Source: an uncultured Rhodospirillales bacterium (lineage in GTDB: Bacteria; Pseudomonadota; Alphaproteobacteria; Reyranellales; Reyranellaceae). Taken from it: a DNA stretch of 64,000 nt. Numbering within the stretch: position 1 is the first letter of the stretch; each line of letters opens with the position of its first letter. The notes below the pieces were generated by a model, which was not told the origin of the DNA, searched no databases, and worked only from the letters and a program-made list of their open reading frames with translations. The stretch is from positions 1-64,000 of the forward strand of contig CAMFJT010000002.1 in NCBI GenBank assembly GCA_945957125.1. Direction: 5' to 3'. Shown here piece after piece: positions 1 through 10,086 of the stretch. Position numbers and translations under genes: made by a program.

Positions 1-664
1 TGTCGCGCGGGTTCACGAAGCCGTGGCTGTTGGGCGACTTCTTGATGAACATCATCGGCGGCAGGTCGTCGAGATACCAGCTCGCCGGGATCTCGATCAG
101 GTCGGTCTCGTGGCCGCGCTTTAGCGGCACCATCCATTCGCGCGGCTTCTTGGCGTAGTCGATCTTGGTCCAGCTATCGCCGACCCGCACATAATAGGGC
201 GTGTGGTCGTTGTGCATCAGCGAATGGTCGTACTTGATGCCGCGTTCGAGCAGCAGCTCGTTGGTCACCGGCGAGAATTCCCACCACGGTGCGACATAGC
301 CGGTCGGCCGCTTGCCCGAGAGCTGCGTGACCAGATCGATGCACTTGTCGAGGATCTCCGTTTCCTGCTCGCGCGTCATGGCGATCGGATTTTCATGGCT
401 GTAGCCATGGATGCCAATCTCGTGGCCCGCATCGGCCACCGCTTTCATCTCGTCGGGGAAGGTCTCGATCGAATGGCCGGGGATGAACCAGGTCGTCTTG
501 ATGCCGAGCCGCTCGAACATCCGGAGCAGACGAGGACTCCCGACTTCGCCCGCGAACAGACCGCGCGAGATGTCGTCCGGCGAATCCTCGCCGCCGTAGC
601 TTCCCAGCCAACCGGCGACCGCATCGACGTCAATTCCAAATCCGCAAAGAATTTCCTTGGCCAT
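1..664 (-). CDS. polysaccharide deacetylase family protein (3' end outside window)
   Basis: Reverse-strand translation from ATG at 664: [31 protein letters not shown]...[34 protein letters not shown]; NodB-type motifs. Open at the window edge. Confidence 0.88.
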   Translation of the reverse strand, partial: MAKEILCGFGIDVDAVAGWLGSYGGEDSPDDISRGLFAGEVGSPRLLRMFERLGIKTTWFIPGHSIETFPDEMKAVADAGHEIGIHGYSHENPIAMTREQETEILDKCIDLVTQLSGKRPTGYVAPWWEFSPVTNELLLERGIKYDHSLMHNDHTPYYVRVGDSWTKIDYAKKPREWMVPLKRGHETDLIEIPASWYLDDLPPMMFIKKSPNSHGFVNPRD

Positions 665-790
665 GGGCGTGTCTCCTCCGCATTCCACGCCCCCAGACAG
701 CAAAAAGCGTTCCGAACCGAAGTCCGGAACGCCTTTGCTCGGCCTGTCGAAGTCGCGCCGGGCGGCCCCAAGCCCCCGCCCGTACCGCGC

Positions 791-1030
791 CTATAGGCCG
801 ACTTGTACCGACGTCGTATGGACGTTGCGCTCGCGGGCCGGCGACGTTCCGCGCTCCTTGACCGCCATCGTCTTCGCCGTCGGCGCCGGCTTGGCTGCCT
901 CGATGATGACGAACGGCTCATTGCTCGACGGTCCAGAGGCAACCGCCCTCCCCTGAAGGATGCTCGCCGCGCCAAACGTGACGACCAGCGCCGCAACCAG
1001 CATGGCAGATGCAACAACAATGTGACGCAT
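791..1030 (-). CDS. small hypothetical protein with N-terminal transmembrane/signal segment
   Basis: MRHIVVASAMLVAALVVTFGAASILQG... inside ORF 791..1144; start codon approximate. Confidence 0.4.
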   Translation of the reverse strand: MRHIVVASAMLVAALVVTFGAASILQGRAVASGPSSNEPFVIIEAAKPAPTAKTMAVKERGTSPARERNVHTTSVQVGL

Positions 1031-1439
1031 TCCACACCTTCCCCAGAGCTTGGCGACAGCCGGCCTGTACCGACCTCCCGCTCCGAATTCCTTCAGCGCA
1101 AACGCCTCAAGATGTGTCTGCACTTCGGGAGCAGTAATATGCATATCCGGGGTGGAACGCCAGCGGAATTCGTTTCGCGGGTATCGCCAAAAGGCCTTCC
1201 CGGCACAATCGACCCGGTACGTGCAGGAGCGGCTTAAAAGGCTGTAAACAGGGCCGGAAATGGCCTAAAGGCTTGATACAATTACAGAATCCCAAAGGAC
1301 CTCGACTGCAATTATATCAGCGGCGATGCGAACTTTTGTGGGTCGGGCATTTGTATCGTCAATATGTCGCGGTCAGACTGAGATATCTCCCGCGACTTCA
1401 CATTTTCTTGAACACCTTCCGCAGAGGGTGTTCCAGTCC

Positions 1440-2163
1440 TCAGCCGAGCCGGATATCGCCGGACTGGATGCGCTTCACGCCCGCCTCGGTCATCTGCTTC
1501 CACGCCGCCGCGAGCGATCCGTTGAGGTCGATGGCCCGGGTCGCGTCCTCGATCACATAGGTCGTGAAGCCGGCCTTGCGGGCGTCCACCGCGCTCCACG
1601 CCACGCAGAAGTCGGTCGCCAACCCGACCAGGAAGACGGTGTCGATGCCGCGCTCCTTGAGGTAGCCCGCCAGCCCGGTCGGCGTCTTGCCATCGGCCTC
1701 CTTGAAGGCGGAGTAGCTGTCGGTGTCGGTATGGTAGCCTTTGCGGATGACGAGCTCGGCCTTGGGCAGCTTGAGGTCCTTCAGCACCGCCGCATCCTCG
1801 GTGCCCTGGATGCAGTGGTCCGGCCACAGCACCTGCGTACCGTAGGAGAGCTGCGTCGTCTCGAACGGCTTCTTGCCGGAATGGGCCGACGCGAACGAGA
1901 CGTGGCCCGGCGTGTGCCAGTCCTGGGTGATGACGATGTTGGCGAAGGCCGGGGCCAGCTTGTTGATGATCGGCACGATGTCGGCGCCGCCCTTCACGGG
2001 CAAGGTGCCGCCGTCGACGAAGCAGTTCTGGACATCGATGACGATCAGCGCCGCCTTGGCATCGGGCTTGATCGGATCCGCCGCGCGCGGCGCCGGCAAG
2101 GCCGAGGGCCGCGCCCGACGCCAGGAAGGTTCTGCGCGACAGGCCGAACGACAGGGGCTGCAT
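1440..2163 (-). CDS. pncA: nicotinamidase/isochorismatase-family hydrolase with Tat signal; apparent frameshift near 2080-2095
   Basis: ALIVIDVQNCFVDGG, WPDHCIQGT and LATDFCVAWSAVDA motifs. Tat signal MQPLSFGLSRRTFLASGAALGLAGAARG begins at 2163 in another frame. Confidence 0.75.
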
Positions 2164-2343
2164 CGGGGACTCCAACGGTTGGATGCCCATATTGTAGCCG
2201 GTCCGAAGGGAAAGTGTACTTCGCGGGAGGTTTTCCTGGCACAGGACGACGCGACGGCAGGATGGGAGCGCGCGCGCAAAGCGATGGAGACGGCGCGCCG
2301 TTGGAGCGGCCCCGACGGTCCGCGATCCCGCGCCCGCCATCAT

Positions 2344-3159
2344 ATGTTCGCCCGCCTGCTCGAGCTGTTCGGATGGGCACTGCGGCAAACGCCGTTCTAT
2401 CGGCGCGGCTTGCGCAACGCCCTCGACCTCAGGCTCACGGAGATCGAGGTCTTCCCCGTCGGCCTGCCCGCGGCGTTCGACGGCTATCGCATCCTCCATG
2501 TCAGCGACCCGCATCTCGACAGCCTGCCGGCCATCGCCGACGTGGCGCGCCGCATGCTGGACGGAATCGAGGTCGACCTGCTGGCCCTGACCGGCGACCT
2601 GCCGGGAGACGACCGGACTCCGATCGGCCTTGCGGTCGGCCTGCTGGCCCGCGCCGTGGAAGGCGTGCGCGTCCGCGACCGGCGGCTGGCCGTGCTGGGC
2701 AACCATGATCCGGCCGCGACGGTCGAGGCCTTGCGTCCGCTCGGCTTCGAGACGCTGGTCAACCGGTCGGTAGCGCTGAGCCGCGACGGCGCCAGCATCG
2801 GCGTCACCGGCCTCGACGACGTCCACTGCTTCTACACACCCGCCGCACGCGCGGCGCTCGAAGCGACGGCAAAGGGCTTCCGCATCGCCCTCGTGCATTC
2901 GCCCGAGATGGCCGATCATGCCGCTGCGGCGGGATACGCACTCTATCTCTGCGGCCACACCCACGGCGGCCAGATCTGCCTTCCCGGCGGCAGGGTCGTG
3001 TTCAGCCAGCTCCTGCGCTGCCGCCACGCCGCCTCCGGCCTGTGGCGCGAGGGAAACATGATCGGCTACACCACGCCGGGCCTCGGCGTCGCCGCGCCGA
3101 CCGTCCGCTTCAACACCCGCGGCGAGGCAGCCCTCATCACCTTGCGATATTCCCGGTAA
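2344..3159 (+). CDS. metallophosphoesterase
   Basis: ILHVSDPHLDS...ALTGDLPGDD...VLGNHD...LYLCGHTHGGQ motifs. Confidence 0.88.
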   Translation: MFARLLELFGWALRQTPFYRRGLRNALDLRLTEIEVFPVGLPAAFDGYRILHVSDPHLDSLPAIADVARRMLDGIEVDLLALTGDLPGDDRTPIGLAVGLLARAVEGVRVRDRRLAVLGNHDPAATVEALRPLGFETLVNRSVALSRDGASIGVTGLDDVHCFYTPAARAALEATAKGFRIALVHSPEMADHAAAAGYALYLCGHTHGGQICLPGGRVVFSQLLRCRHAASGLWREGNMIGYTTPGLGVAAPTVRFNTRGEAALITLRYSR

Positions 3160-3199
3160 CGGGAGCGCCGACAATGTATGATTGCTCTCGGCGAAGATC

Positions 3200-3409
3200 A
3201 TGCGAAACGACATCGAGATAGACGAGCACCTTCTCGCTCAAGCCATGGAGGCGACCGGCCTGCCGACCGCGCGCGCCACGATAGAGCAAGGCTTGAGGTT
3301 GTTGCTTCGGATGCGCAGGCAGTCTGCTGCCCTCGCCAGGCTCGAGGGATTAGGATGGGAGGGTGATCTCGACGACATGCGTCTCGATTGCCCAACGGAA
3401 TCGGAGTGA
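3200..3409 (+). CDS. VapB-like type II antitoxin
   Basis: MRNDIEIDEHLLAQAMEATGLPTARATIEQGLRLLLRMRRQSAALARLEGLGWEGDLDDMR; typical VapB composition and length. Confidence 0.75.
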   Translation: MRNDIEIDEHLLAQAMEATGLPTARATIEQGLRLLLRMRRQSAALARLEGLGWEGDLDDMRLDCPTESE

Positions 3410-3455
3410 CCGTCCTGTCGCCATCAACCCTTTCGGTTTCGGAGGAAAGCACAGC

Positions 3456-5141
3456 ATGAGCGGATCGGGTTGGCGGCAGCGGGCGGGCACGCAATTCACG
3501 TGCGAGAAGCATCCGGCGCACGGGCGCAACGGCATGGCGGTCACCAACCACCCGCTGGCCTCCGCGGCGGGCATGGAGATGCTGGCGGCGGGCGGCAATG
3601 CGGTCGATGCCGCGGTCGCCGCGCAGTTCGCGCTGACCGTCGTCGAGCCGATGATGGTCGGGTTGATCGGCGGCACGACCTGCCACATCCGCCTCGCCGA
3701 CGGCAGCCACCGGATCGTCGACGGCATGAGCGCCGTGCCGCTCGCCGGCCATCCGACGATGTACCGGCCGATCCCCGGCGCGCCGCCGCAGGTCTACGAC
3801 GTCGAGCGACGCGAGAACCAGGTCGGGCCGAAGGCGGTGGCGACACCCGGGTCGCTGCGCGCGTGGTGCCACGCGCTCGACAACTACGGCACGATGGCGC
3901 TGTCGGACGTGATGCAGCCTGCGATCCGCCACGCCACGCAGGGTTTCACGGTCACGCCCTACCTTTCCGACTGCATCGAGAGCGCCGCGGCCGAATTGCT
4001 CGACGATCCCTTCGCCGCCGATCGCCTGCTGCCGGACGGCACGCCGCTCAAGGCCGGCGAACGGCTGGTCCAGGGCGACTATGCCGAAGCGCTGACCCTG
4101 ATCGCCCAGCAGGGCGAGGGCGCGCTGCACGGCGGCCCGCTCGGCGACCTGCTGGTCGAATGCATGGAGAGGACGGGCGGTTTCATCTCGCGCCAGGATC
4201 TCGTCGGCTACCGCGTGGTCGAACGCGCGCCGATCCGCGCCCGCTATCGCGGCTGGGAGATCCTCGGTCCGCCGCCGCCTGCCGCCTCGGGCGTACACAT
4301 CGCCCAGATGCTGAACATCCTCGAAGGCTACGACATCGCGCGGATGGGCTACGGCACGGTGGAGACGCTCCACCTGCTGGCCGAGGTGCTGAAGATCGCG
4401 TTCGCCGACCGTGCCGAGGCGAGCGGCGATCCGGACTTCGTGAAGGTGCCCGTCGAGCGCATCACCTCCAAGGCCTATGCCGAGGAGCGCCGCGCGGAGA
4501 TCGACCCGGCGCGCGCCCGCAAGTGGAGCGGCGGGCTGCTGGCGAAGGAAGGTGCCGACACGACCCACCTCACCGTCGCGGACGGCAAGGGCAATGTCGT
4601 GACCACGACGCAGACCATCAACAGCCTGTTCGGCGCGCGCTTCATCGTGCCCGGCATCGGCATGATCCCCAACGACTACATGTCGAACTTCGATCCGCGG
4701 CCCGGCAGCCCGCTGTCGATCGCGCCGGGCAAGCGGGTCACCACCTCGATGTCGCCGGTGATGGCGCTGCGCGAGGGCAAGGTGACCTACGCCCTCGGCC
4801 TGCCGGGCGGCCGCAAGATCTTCCCGTCGGCCTGGCAGGCGCTGGTCAACCTGATCGACCATGGCATGGCGCTGCAGGAGGCGGTCGAGGCGCCGCGCAT
4901 CTGGACCGAGGGCGTCGTGCTCGAGGTCGAGCATGGCTTTCCCGAAAGCGTCCGCCAGGGCCTGCGCGAGCGCGGCCACACGCTGCAGATCATGCCGACC
5001 GTGGCGGGCGGCATGAACGCCATCCAGTTCCACGACGACGGCAGCATGACCGGCGCGGCCTGCTGGCGCGCCGACGGCGCGGCGGTCGCGCTCGGCGGCG
5101 GGCTTGCCCGCGCCGGGGTGCGCTTCGTGCTGCCGGGCTGA
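3456..5141 (+). CDS. ggt: gamma-glutamyltransferase family protein
   Basis: AVTNHPLASAAGMEMLAAGGNAVDAAVAAQFAL; TTHLTVADGKGNVVTTTQTINSLFG with catalytic Thr; GGAGG ribosome-binding site upstream of ATG. Confidence 0.88.
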   Translation: MSGSGWRQRAGTQFTCEKHPAHGRNGMAVTNHPLASAAGMEMLAAGGNAVDAAVAAQFALTVVEPMMVGLIGGTTCHIRLADGSHRIVDGMSAVPLAGHPTMYRPIPGAPPQVYDVERRENQVGPKAVATPGSLRAWCHALDNYGTMALSDVMQPAIRHATQGFTVTPYLSDCIESAAAELLDDPFAADRLLPDGTPLKAGERLVQGDYAEALTLIAQQGEGALHGGPLGDLLVECMERTGGFISRQDLVGYRVVERAPIRARYRGWEILGPPPPAASGVHIAQMLNILEGYDIARMGYGTVETLHLLAEVLKIAFADRAEASGDPDFVKVPVERITSKAYAEERRAEIDPARARKWSGGLLAKEGADTTHLTVADGKGNVVTTTQTINSLFGARFIVPGIGMIPNDYMSNFDPRPGSPLSIAPGKRVTTSMSPVMALREGKVTYALGLPGGRKIFPSAWQALVNLIDHGMALQEAVEAPRIWTEGVVLEVEHGFPESVRQGLRERGHTLQIMPTVAGGMNAIQFHDDGSMTGAACWRADGAAVALGGGLARAGVRFVLPG

Positions 5142-5996
5142 TCAGCCGGCGAGGATCGCGCCGAGCTCTTCGCGCGCGGGCAACGCCGCGAAGGCGCCGG
5201 CGCGAGTGGCGGTGATCGCGGCCGCCTTCTGCGCCGCGCCGATCGCCCGTTCGATTGCGAGGCCCCGGGCGAGCGCCGCCGCCATGACGCCGCAGAACAC
5301 GTCGCCACAGCCCGTCGTGTCGAGGGCCGCGACCCGCTCGGCCGGGTAGAGTCGTCCGTCGAAGCGGCATCCGTCGGCGCCGAGCGTGACGATCGCGGCA
5401 TCGGCCCGATCGATCGCCGCGCCCAGTGCCTCGGCCTCCAGGCGGTTGGCGATGACGAGGCTGCAGCCATCCATCAACCGCTCCGCGCCGGGCCAGTACG
5501 GCGCGGGCGTGAAGATCGTCGTCGCCCCGCCGCGCCGCGCGATGGCGAGAAGTTCCGCGGTCACGTCGAGCGCGAGGTTGCCCTGGAGCAGGACCACGTC
5601 GCCAGCCGCCACGTCGCACAGCGCCGGCTCGGCGTCGGCGACGGTCAGCGCCAGCGAGCACGCGCTGGTGCTGACGATGCTGTTCTCCCCGCCCGGCAGC
5701 ACCATCAGGAGAGAGAAGTCGGTGGCGTGCGGCAGGCGCGGCAGGATCAGTGCGTCGAACCCCTCGGCCGACAGATGACGCTCGACGTCATCGGCCTGGG
5801 CGTGGTCGTTGCCCAGCGGGGCGCAGAAGCGCACGGGCGCCCCGCAGCGCGCCGCGACGACCGCCTGGTTCAGACCCTTGCCGCCCGGTGCCCGCGCCGC
5901 ATCGCTGCCGATCAGCGTCTCCCCCGGCAGCGGCAGGCGCGGCACCGCGAGCCGCAGGTCGAGGCCCGCATTGCCGATGACGACGACGCGGCCCAT
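5142..5996 (-). CDS. PfkB-family carbohydrate kinase (ribokinase-like)
   Basis: GNAGLDLRLAVPRLPLPGETL, GGKGLNQAVVAARCG, DTTGCGDVFCGVMAAAL. Confidence 0.87.
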   Translation of the reverse strand: MGRVVVIGNAGLDLRLAVPRLPLPGETLIGSDAARAPGGKGLNQAVVAARCGAPVRFCAPLGNDHAQADDVERHLSAEGFDALILPRLPHATDFSLLMVLPGGENSIVSTSACSLALTVADAEPALCDVAAGDVVLLQGNLALDVTAELLAIARRGGATTIFTPAPYWPGAERLMDGCSLVIANRLEAEALGAAIDRADAAIVTLGADGCRFDGRLYPAERVAALDTTGCGDVFCGVMAAALARGLAIERAIGAAQKAAAITATRAGAFAALPAREELGAILAG

Positions 5997-5997
5997 G

Positions 5998-6606
5998 TCA
6001 GCCCCAGTCGTCGTCGATCAGCGTGGCAAAGGCCGACCCTTCGGGCAGCATGTCGCCGATTTCCAGCCGCGGCGCGACGCGCGGACCACCCGCGGTCCAC
6101 CACGCCGCGCGGCCGCACGCCAAGGTCGGCAGCGAGGCCGGCGAGGCATCGGCGAAGCAGGCCTGCCGGATGCGACCGAGCAGCTCGTCAGGCGAGAGAT
6201 CGCATTCCAGCGCGTCGAGGGCGGCCTCTTCGCAGGCCGCCAGGAACGAGGTCATCCAGCCCGCCTGCGGCGCCCAATCGATGGACGCGACGGCCGCGAT
6301 CGTCAGAGGCCAATAGCGTCCGGCCCGGTCGACGCTCGGCAGCCAGAGCCCCAGCACGCCGTTGCGCCCGCACAGCCCCGGCGGCAGCACGAAGCGCCAG
6401 ACCGGTGCCTCCAGCCATGAGGCCTGCCATTCGTCCCGTGGCCGCTGCCGCTGGGTCTCCGCCAGGCCACGCGCCCACCACGCATCCCAGGCGTCGGTGA
6501 AGTCGCGCGGCAGGTTCTCGCGCACGAAATCGCCGCGCGCCGGCAGCTTGCCGAACAGGCCGGCGCTGGCATCGGGAGGAAGCGGCGGCATCGTGGCGCT
6601 AGTCAC
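5998..6606 (-). CDS. tagF: type VI secretion system-associated protein TagF
   Basis: GLFGKLPARGDFVRENLPRDFTDAWDAWW...WRFVLPPGLCG...LGLWLPSVDRAGRYWPLTI typical of TagF; adjacent to tssM. Confidence 0.85.
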   Translation of the reverse strand: MTSATMPPLPPDASAGLFGKLPARGDFVRENLPRDFTDAWDAWWARGLAETQRQRPRDEWQASWLEAPVWRFVLPPGLCGRNGVLGLWLPSVDRAGRYWPLTIAAVASIDWAPQAGWMTSFLAACEEAALDALECDLSPDELLGRIRQACFADASPASLPTLACGRAAWWTAGGPRVAPRLEIGDMLPEGSAFATLIDDDWG

Positions 6607-9600
6607 GCACCGCCGGGCAGCGGAAGTCCTGCACGACCCCGAGCGCGAAGGGATTGAGCGCGGTGGCGGGCCGAAGCTCGAACGCCGCGCGCCGGTTGCC
6701 GAGCGCGAAGGACAGCGTGTAGCGGCCCGGCGCGGCCGCCGGGCTCATCGTGCCGCGGGCGAACAGGCGGAACATCGCCCAGGGTCCGCTCTCGGCCAGC
6801 ACGCCGGTGCCGCCCGGCGGCGGCGGATCGAACACCAGCCGCACGTTCTGCAGACGGTCCGGGCCGGGCCAGGTGATCTGGGTCGAGCGCGGCGGCGCAC
6901 CCTGCACATGGGTGACCGTCGCGCCGTCGAGTTCCAGCCTGACTTGCGAGGCGCCCGCATCGAGGCCGGCCGGGACGATATCGAAGCGCACCGCGACGGT
7001 CGCGCTGCCCGGCGCGAAGAACATGTCGCGCAGCACGGCCGCGCGCTGGAACTGGACGATGTCCGCCGGCGAGACCGGCGCCGCCACGCCATCGGCCGTC
7101 TGGCCTCGCCAGGGATTGACCGTGGTGTCGACGAACGGGCGCAGCTGGGTGTTGAAGAAGCCGTCGATCAGCCCGCCCGGGGCGAACAGGCGGGCAAAAT
7201 CGTCGAGCGGCGTGTCGAGCGAGCTCGCCGCGACGAACGGGAAGCGGCCGTTCACCGCGAGCGGACAGAGTGCCGCCGGTCCGCTCGACCCGTTGTAGGC
7301 GGCGATCACCTGTTGCCGCGCACCGCCGGCGCCGCCGCGCAATGCCGTGCTCGCTTCGGCGATCGACTGCAGCCAGCGGCCGAGCGGCTGGGGCTGGCGG
7401 CGCGCCTCCGCGCGAAGCACCGCAGACGGCTCGTTGCCCAGCGCGGCCGCGGTCTGCGCGGCTGCCGCGGGCCCGGCAGCCGCCAGCTTCGCCATCTGCT
7501 GCTGCAGGTCGTTGATGCGCTTCAGCACCTGATCAATCGGCGTGCCGGACGCCACTGCGACCAGATCGCGAAGCGACCTGAAATGATCTTCCACCTCGCC
7601 GCTGGGCGATGCTGCAGCAGCCTGGCCGGGCACCGGGTTGACCATCCCGCCCGCAGCTCTCGTCTGCTCGGTCAGGGTAAGCTGGCGCGCCATCGCCGCC
7701 AGCAGGTCCTTCATCGGCGACTGGGCCGCGCCCAGGATGAAGAGGTCCTGTGCCGCCTGCGGCACGCTGCGCAGGGGCGCGATCTCGAGGTCCTGCAGCA
7801 GCTCGTCCCACGCCTTGACATAGTCCGCGGCATAGAGGGCGATGACGCCGTCGACGAGGGCCCGCTGCTCGGCGTCGTTCAGGCGCGGGGCGCCCTGACC
7901 CGTCACCCAGCTTTCACCAGCGGCGGCACGCACGGCCGCGGGCAAGGCCGGCAGCAGGGCCTTCTGATATCCCTCCACCGTCAGATAGCCGGGAACGCCA
8001 TCGGTCAGCTTCTTGCCGGAGGCCCGCACGAAGAGATGCAGCCCGGCGCGCCCGAGCGACTCGGACGGTCGCCAGGGCGGCAGAGGCTGCGCGGCAAGTG
8101 CGGGCTTGAGGCGGGAATAGACGCGCGCCGCCAATGGTACGCTGCCGAACGCCGCCCGCGCACGCGCCAGAAGCGCTTCGTCGAGCGCAACCGACGGCAA
8201 GGGCTGGGCCAGCAGCGCATCGAGATGGCTCGCCAGTCCGGCCAGGGCCGCCGCCTCGTGCGCGCCGTGCGCGAGCTGCCAGTCGTAGGCCATCCAGTCC
8301 TTGACGAGCGCCGCATCGAGCGGGCCCTGGCCGCCCAGCATCAGGTAGACGCGGGTCGCCTCGTAGAGGAACGGCGGGTTGGCGAGATTGCCCCGCATCT
8401 GGGTCTCCAGCCGCCAGATCAACCGCGGCAGCAACGCATAGCCCAGGGCGTGGCGATAGACCGTTTCGGCCGCCGTGCGCAGCTTGGCGCTCTGCGAGAA
8501 GTCGAAACCGGAAAGGGTGCGCGCGGGCGGAGGACCGACAGCGTCCTGCAGGCTCTTCGCGGCATCGAGCAACGGCAACAGACGCGGCAGGTCGGAATCG
8601 TCGACCGGGCTCAAGGTCATCGTCTTGCCGATGCCTTCATAGCTGGCGAGCGCCGTCGCCATAGACGCGATCTCGCGCCCCGCGGACAGCCGATCGAGCA
8701 CGAGCCAACCGGCCGCCGCAGCGACGGCGACGGCAATCGTGGCGAACGCGCTACCCCGCAGCAGCGCGCGCCGCGCACGGACGCCGGGCGGCTCGCTCAC
8801 CAGCATCGACTCGCCCAGGATCACGTCGGAGACCAGGCGTCCGAGGAAATAGCTCCGCCCCTGGTCGGGGCGCGGCGCGGCGCCACGCCGCGCGTCGAGG
8901 CCGAAGGTGCGCACCAGGGTTCCGGTCAGGCGGTCGATCGGCGTGCCTTCCTGGGTTCCGGAGGTGAAGTAGACGCCGCGCAGGGTCGGCGCCGGGTCGT
9001 GCTGGGAGCCGCCGAACGCATCGACGAGGAAAGCCTGCAGCGACGACTCCAGGATCGCCATCTGGGTCGGGAAGGCCGCGATGCGGGCGCGGCCGGCAAT
9101 GCTCTCCTCCTCCTGCAGGCGGCGGAACAGGCGCTGGTCGAGGCGCTCGACGAGAAGGCGGAACTCCGCCGCGAACCGCTCCACCGTGCCGCGTTCGGCC
9201 GTGTCCAGCGGGAAGGTGACACCCCACACCTGATTGCGGCGCTCGCGGTCGAGATCGTCGAAGAACTCGGTGAAGCCCGCGATCAGGTCCGCTTTGGTGA
9301 ACAGGGCATAGACCGGCATGCGCACGCCCAGGCGGCTTTCGAGTTCCTTGATCCGCGCCCGGATCTCGCGGGCATGCGCGGTTCGCTCCTTCGACGGCGC
9401 CTCGGCGATCTCGCTGAGGGAGATGGCCACGATCACCCCGTTGAGCGGCTGGCGCGGCCGGGTCCGGCGCAGCAGATCGAGGAAGGCATGCCAGCCGGCG
9501 CGATCGACGGCCGCGTTCGAATCCTGCGTCGTGTAGCGGCCGGCCGTGTCGATCAGCACGGCGTCCTCGGTGAACCACCAGTCGCACAGCCGGGTTCCGC

Positions 9601-10084
9601 CGACGCCCGCCACCGCCCCGTGCCCGAGCTTGTCGGCCAGCGGGAACTTCAGCCCGCTGTTGAGCAGGGCCGTCGTCTTGCCCGCGCCCGGCGGCCCGAT
9701 GATGGCGTACCACGGCTGCTCGTAGAGGGAGCCGGATCCGCCGCGCGCCTTCTTCAGCAAAGCGAGGGCAGCCGACATGCGTTCGCGTAGCGCGGCCGCT
9801 TCCTCGTCCGGACTGTCGCCGGCGCTCGCCGGCCGCCGCTCGGCGACGCCGGCTTCGAGCCGGCGTTCACGACGCCGGCGGCGCATGTCGAGCAGCAGGT
9901 TGGCCGCCAGCCAGATCGACAGCAGGACGAGCACGATGACGAGCCGGGGCAGCCAGCCTTCCAGGCCCCACCCTGCCAAACCGCCCAGCAGCGGGGCAAA
10001 GAACCATGCGAGCAGCGCGAGGATGGCGGTGCCGGCAAGGCTCAGCGACCAGCGGGAGGCAAGGAGCCGCAGTGTCGCCTGCAT
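6599..10084 (-). CDS. tssM: type VI secretion system membrane subunit TssM (IcmF)
   Basis: PWYAIIGPPGAGKTTALLNSGLKFP, VAGVGGTRLCDWWFTEDAVLIDTAGRYTTQDS, VYFTSGTQEGTPIDRL. Start MQATLRLLASRW at 10084. Confidence 0.95.
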   Translation of the reverse strand: MQATLRLLASRWSLSLAGTAILALLAWFFAPLLGGLAGWGLEGWLPRLVIVLVLLSIWLAANLLLDMRRRRRERRLEAGVAERRPASAGDSPDEEAAALRERMSAALALLKKARGGSGSLYEQPWYAIIGPPGAGKTTALLNSGLKFPLADKLGHGAVAGVGGTRLCDWWFTEDAVLIDTAGRYTTQDSNAAVDRAGWHAFLDLLRRTRPRQPLNGVIVAISLSEIAEAPSKERTAHAREIRARIKELESRLGVRMPVYALFTKADLIAGFTEFFDDLDRERRNQVWGVTFPLDTAERGTVERFAAEFRLLVERLDQRLFRRLQEEESIAGRARIAAFPTQMAILESSLQAFLVDAFGGSQHDPAPTLRGVYFTSGTQEGTPIDRLTGTLVRTFGLDARRGAAPRPDQGRSYFLGRLVSDVILGESMLVSEPPGVRARRALLRGSAFATIAVAVAAAAGWLVLDRLSAGREIASMATALASYEGIGKTMTLSPVDDSDLPRLLPLLDAAKSLQDAVGPPPARTLSGFDFSQSAKLRTAAETVYRHALGYALLPRLIWRLETQMRGNLANPPFLYEATRVYLMLGGQGPLDAALVKDWMAYDWQLAHGAHEAAALAGLASHLDALLAQPLPSVALDEALLARARAAFGSVPLAARVYSRLKPALAAQPLPPWRPSESLGRAGLHLFVRASGKKLTDGVPGYLTVEGYQKALLPALPAAVRAAAGESWVTGQGAPRLNDAEQRALVDGVIALYAADYVKAWDELLQDLEIAPLRSVPQAAQDLFILGAAQSPMKDLLAAMARQLTLTEQTRAAGGMVNPVPGQAAAASPSGEVEDHFRSLRDLVAVASGTPIDQVLKRINDLQQQMAKLAAAGPAAAAQTAAALGNEPSAVLRAEARRQPQPLGRWLQSIAEASTALRGGAGGARQQVIAAYNGSSGPAALCPLAVNGRFPFVAASSLDTPLDDFARLFAPGGLIDGFFNTQLRPFVDTTVNPWRGQTADGVAAPVSPADIVQFQRAAVLRDMFFAPGSATVAVRFDIVPAGLDAGASQVRLELDGATVTHVQGAPPRSTQITWPGPDRLQNVRLVFDPPPPGGTGVLAESGPWAMFRLFARGTMSPAAAPGRYTLSFALGNRRAAFELRPATALNPFALGVVQDFRCPAVRD

Positions 10085-10086
10085 GG

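Noticed and set aside
1145-1439. Possible small genes left of pncA
   Set aside because: Short overlapping ORFs without motifs or consistent start signals.
3198-5033. 611-aa minus-strand ORF opposite ggt
   Set aside because: Antisense of a clear gamma-glutamyltransferase; composition not protein-like.
6362-9790. 1142-aa plus-strand ORF opposite tssM
   Set aside because: Antisense shadow of tssM, Arg-rich and motif-free.
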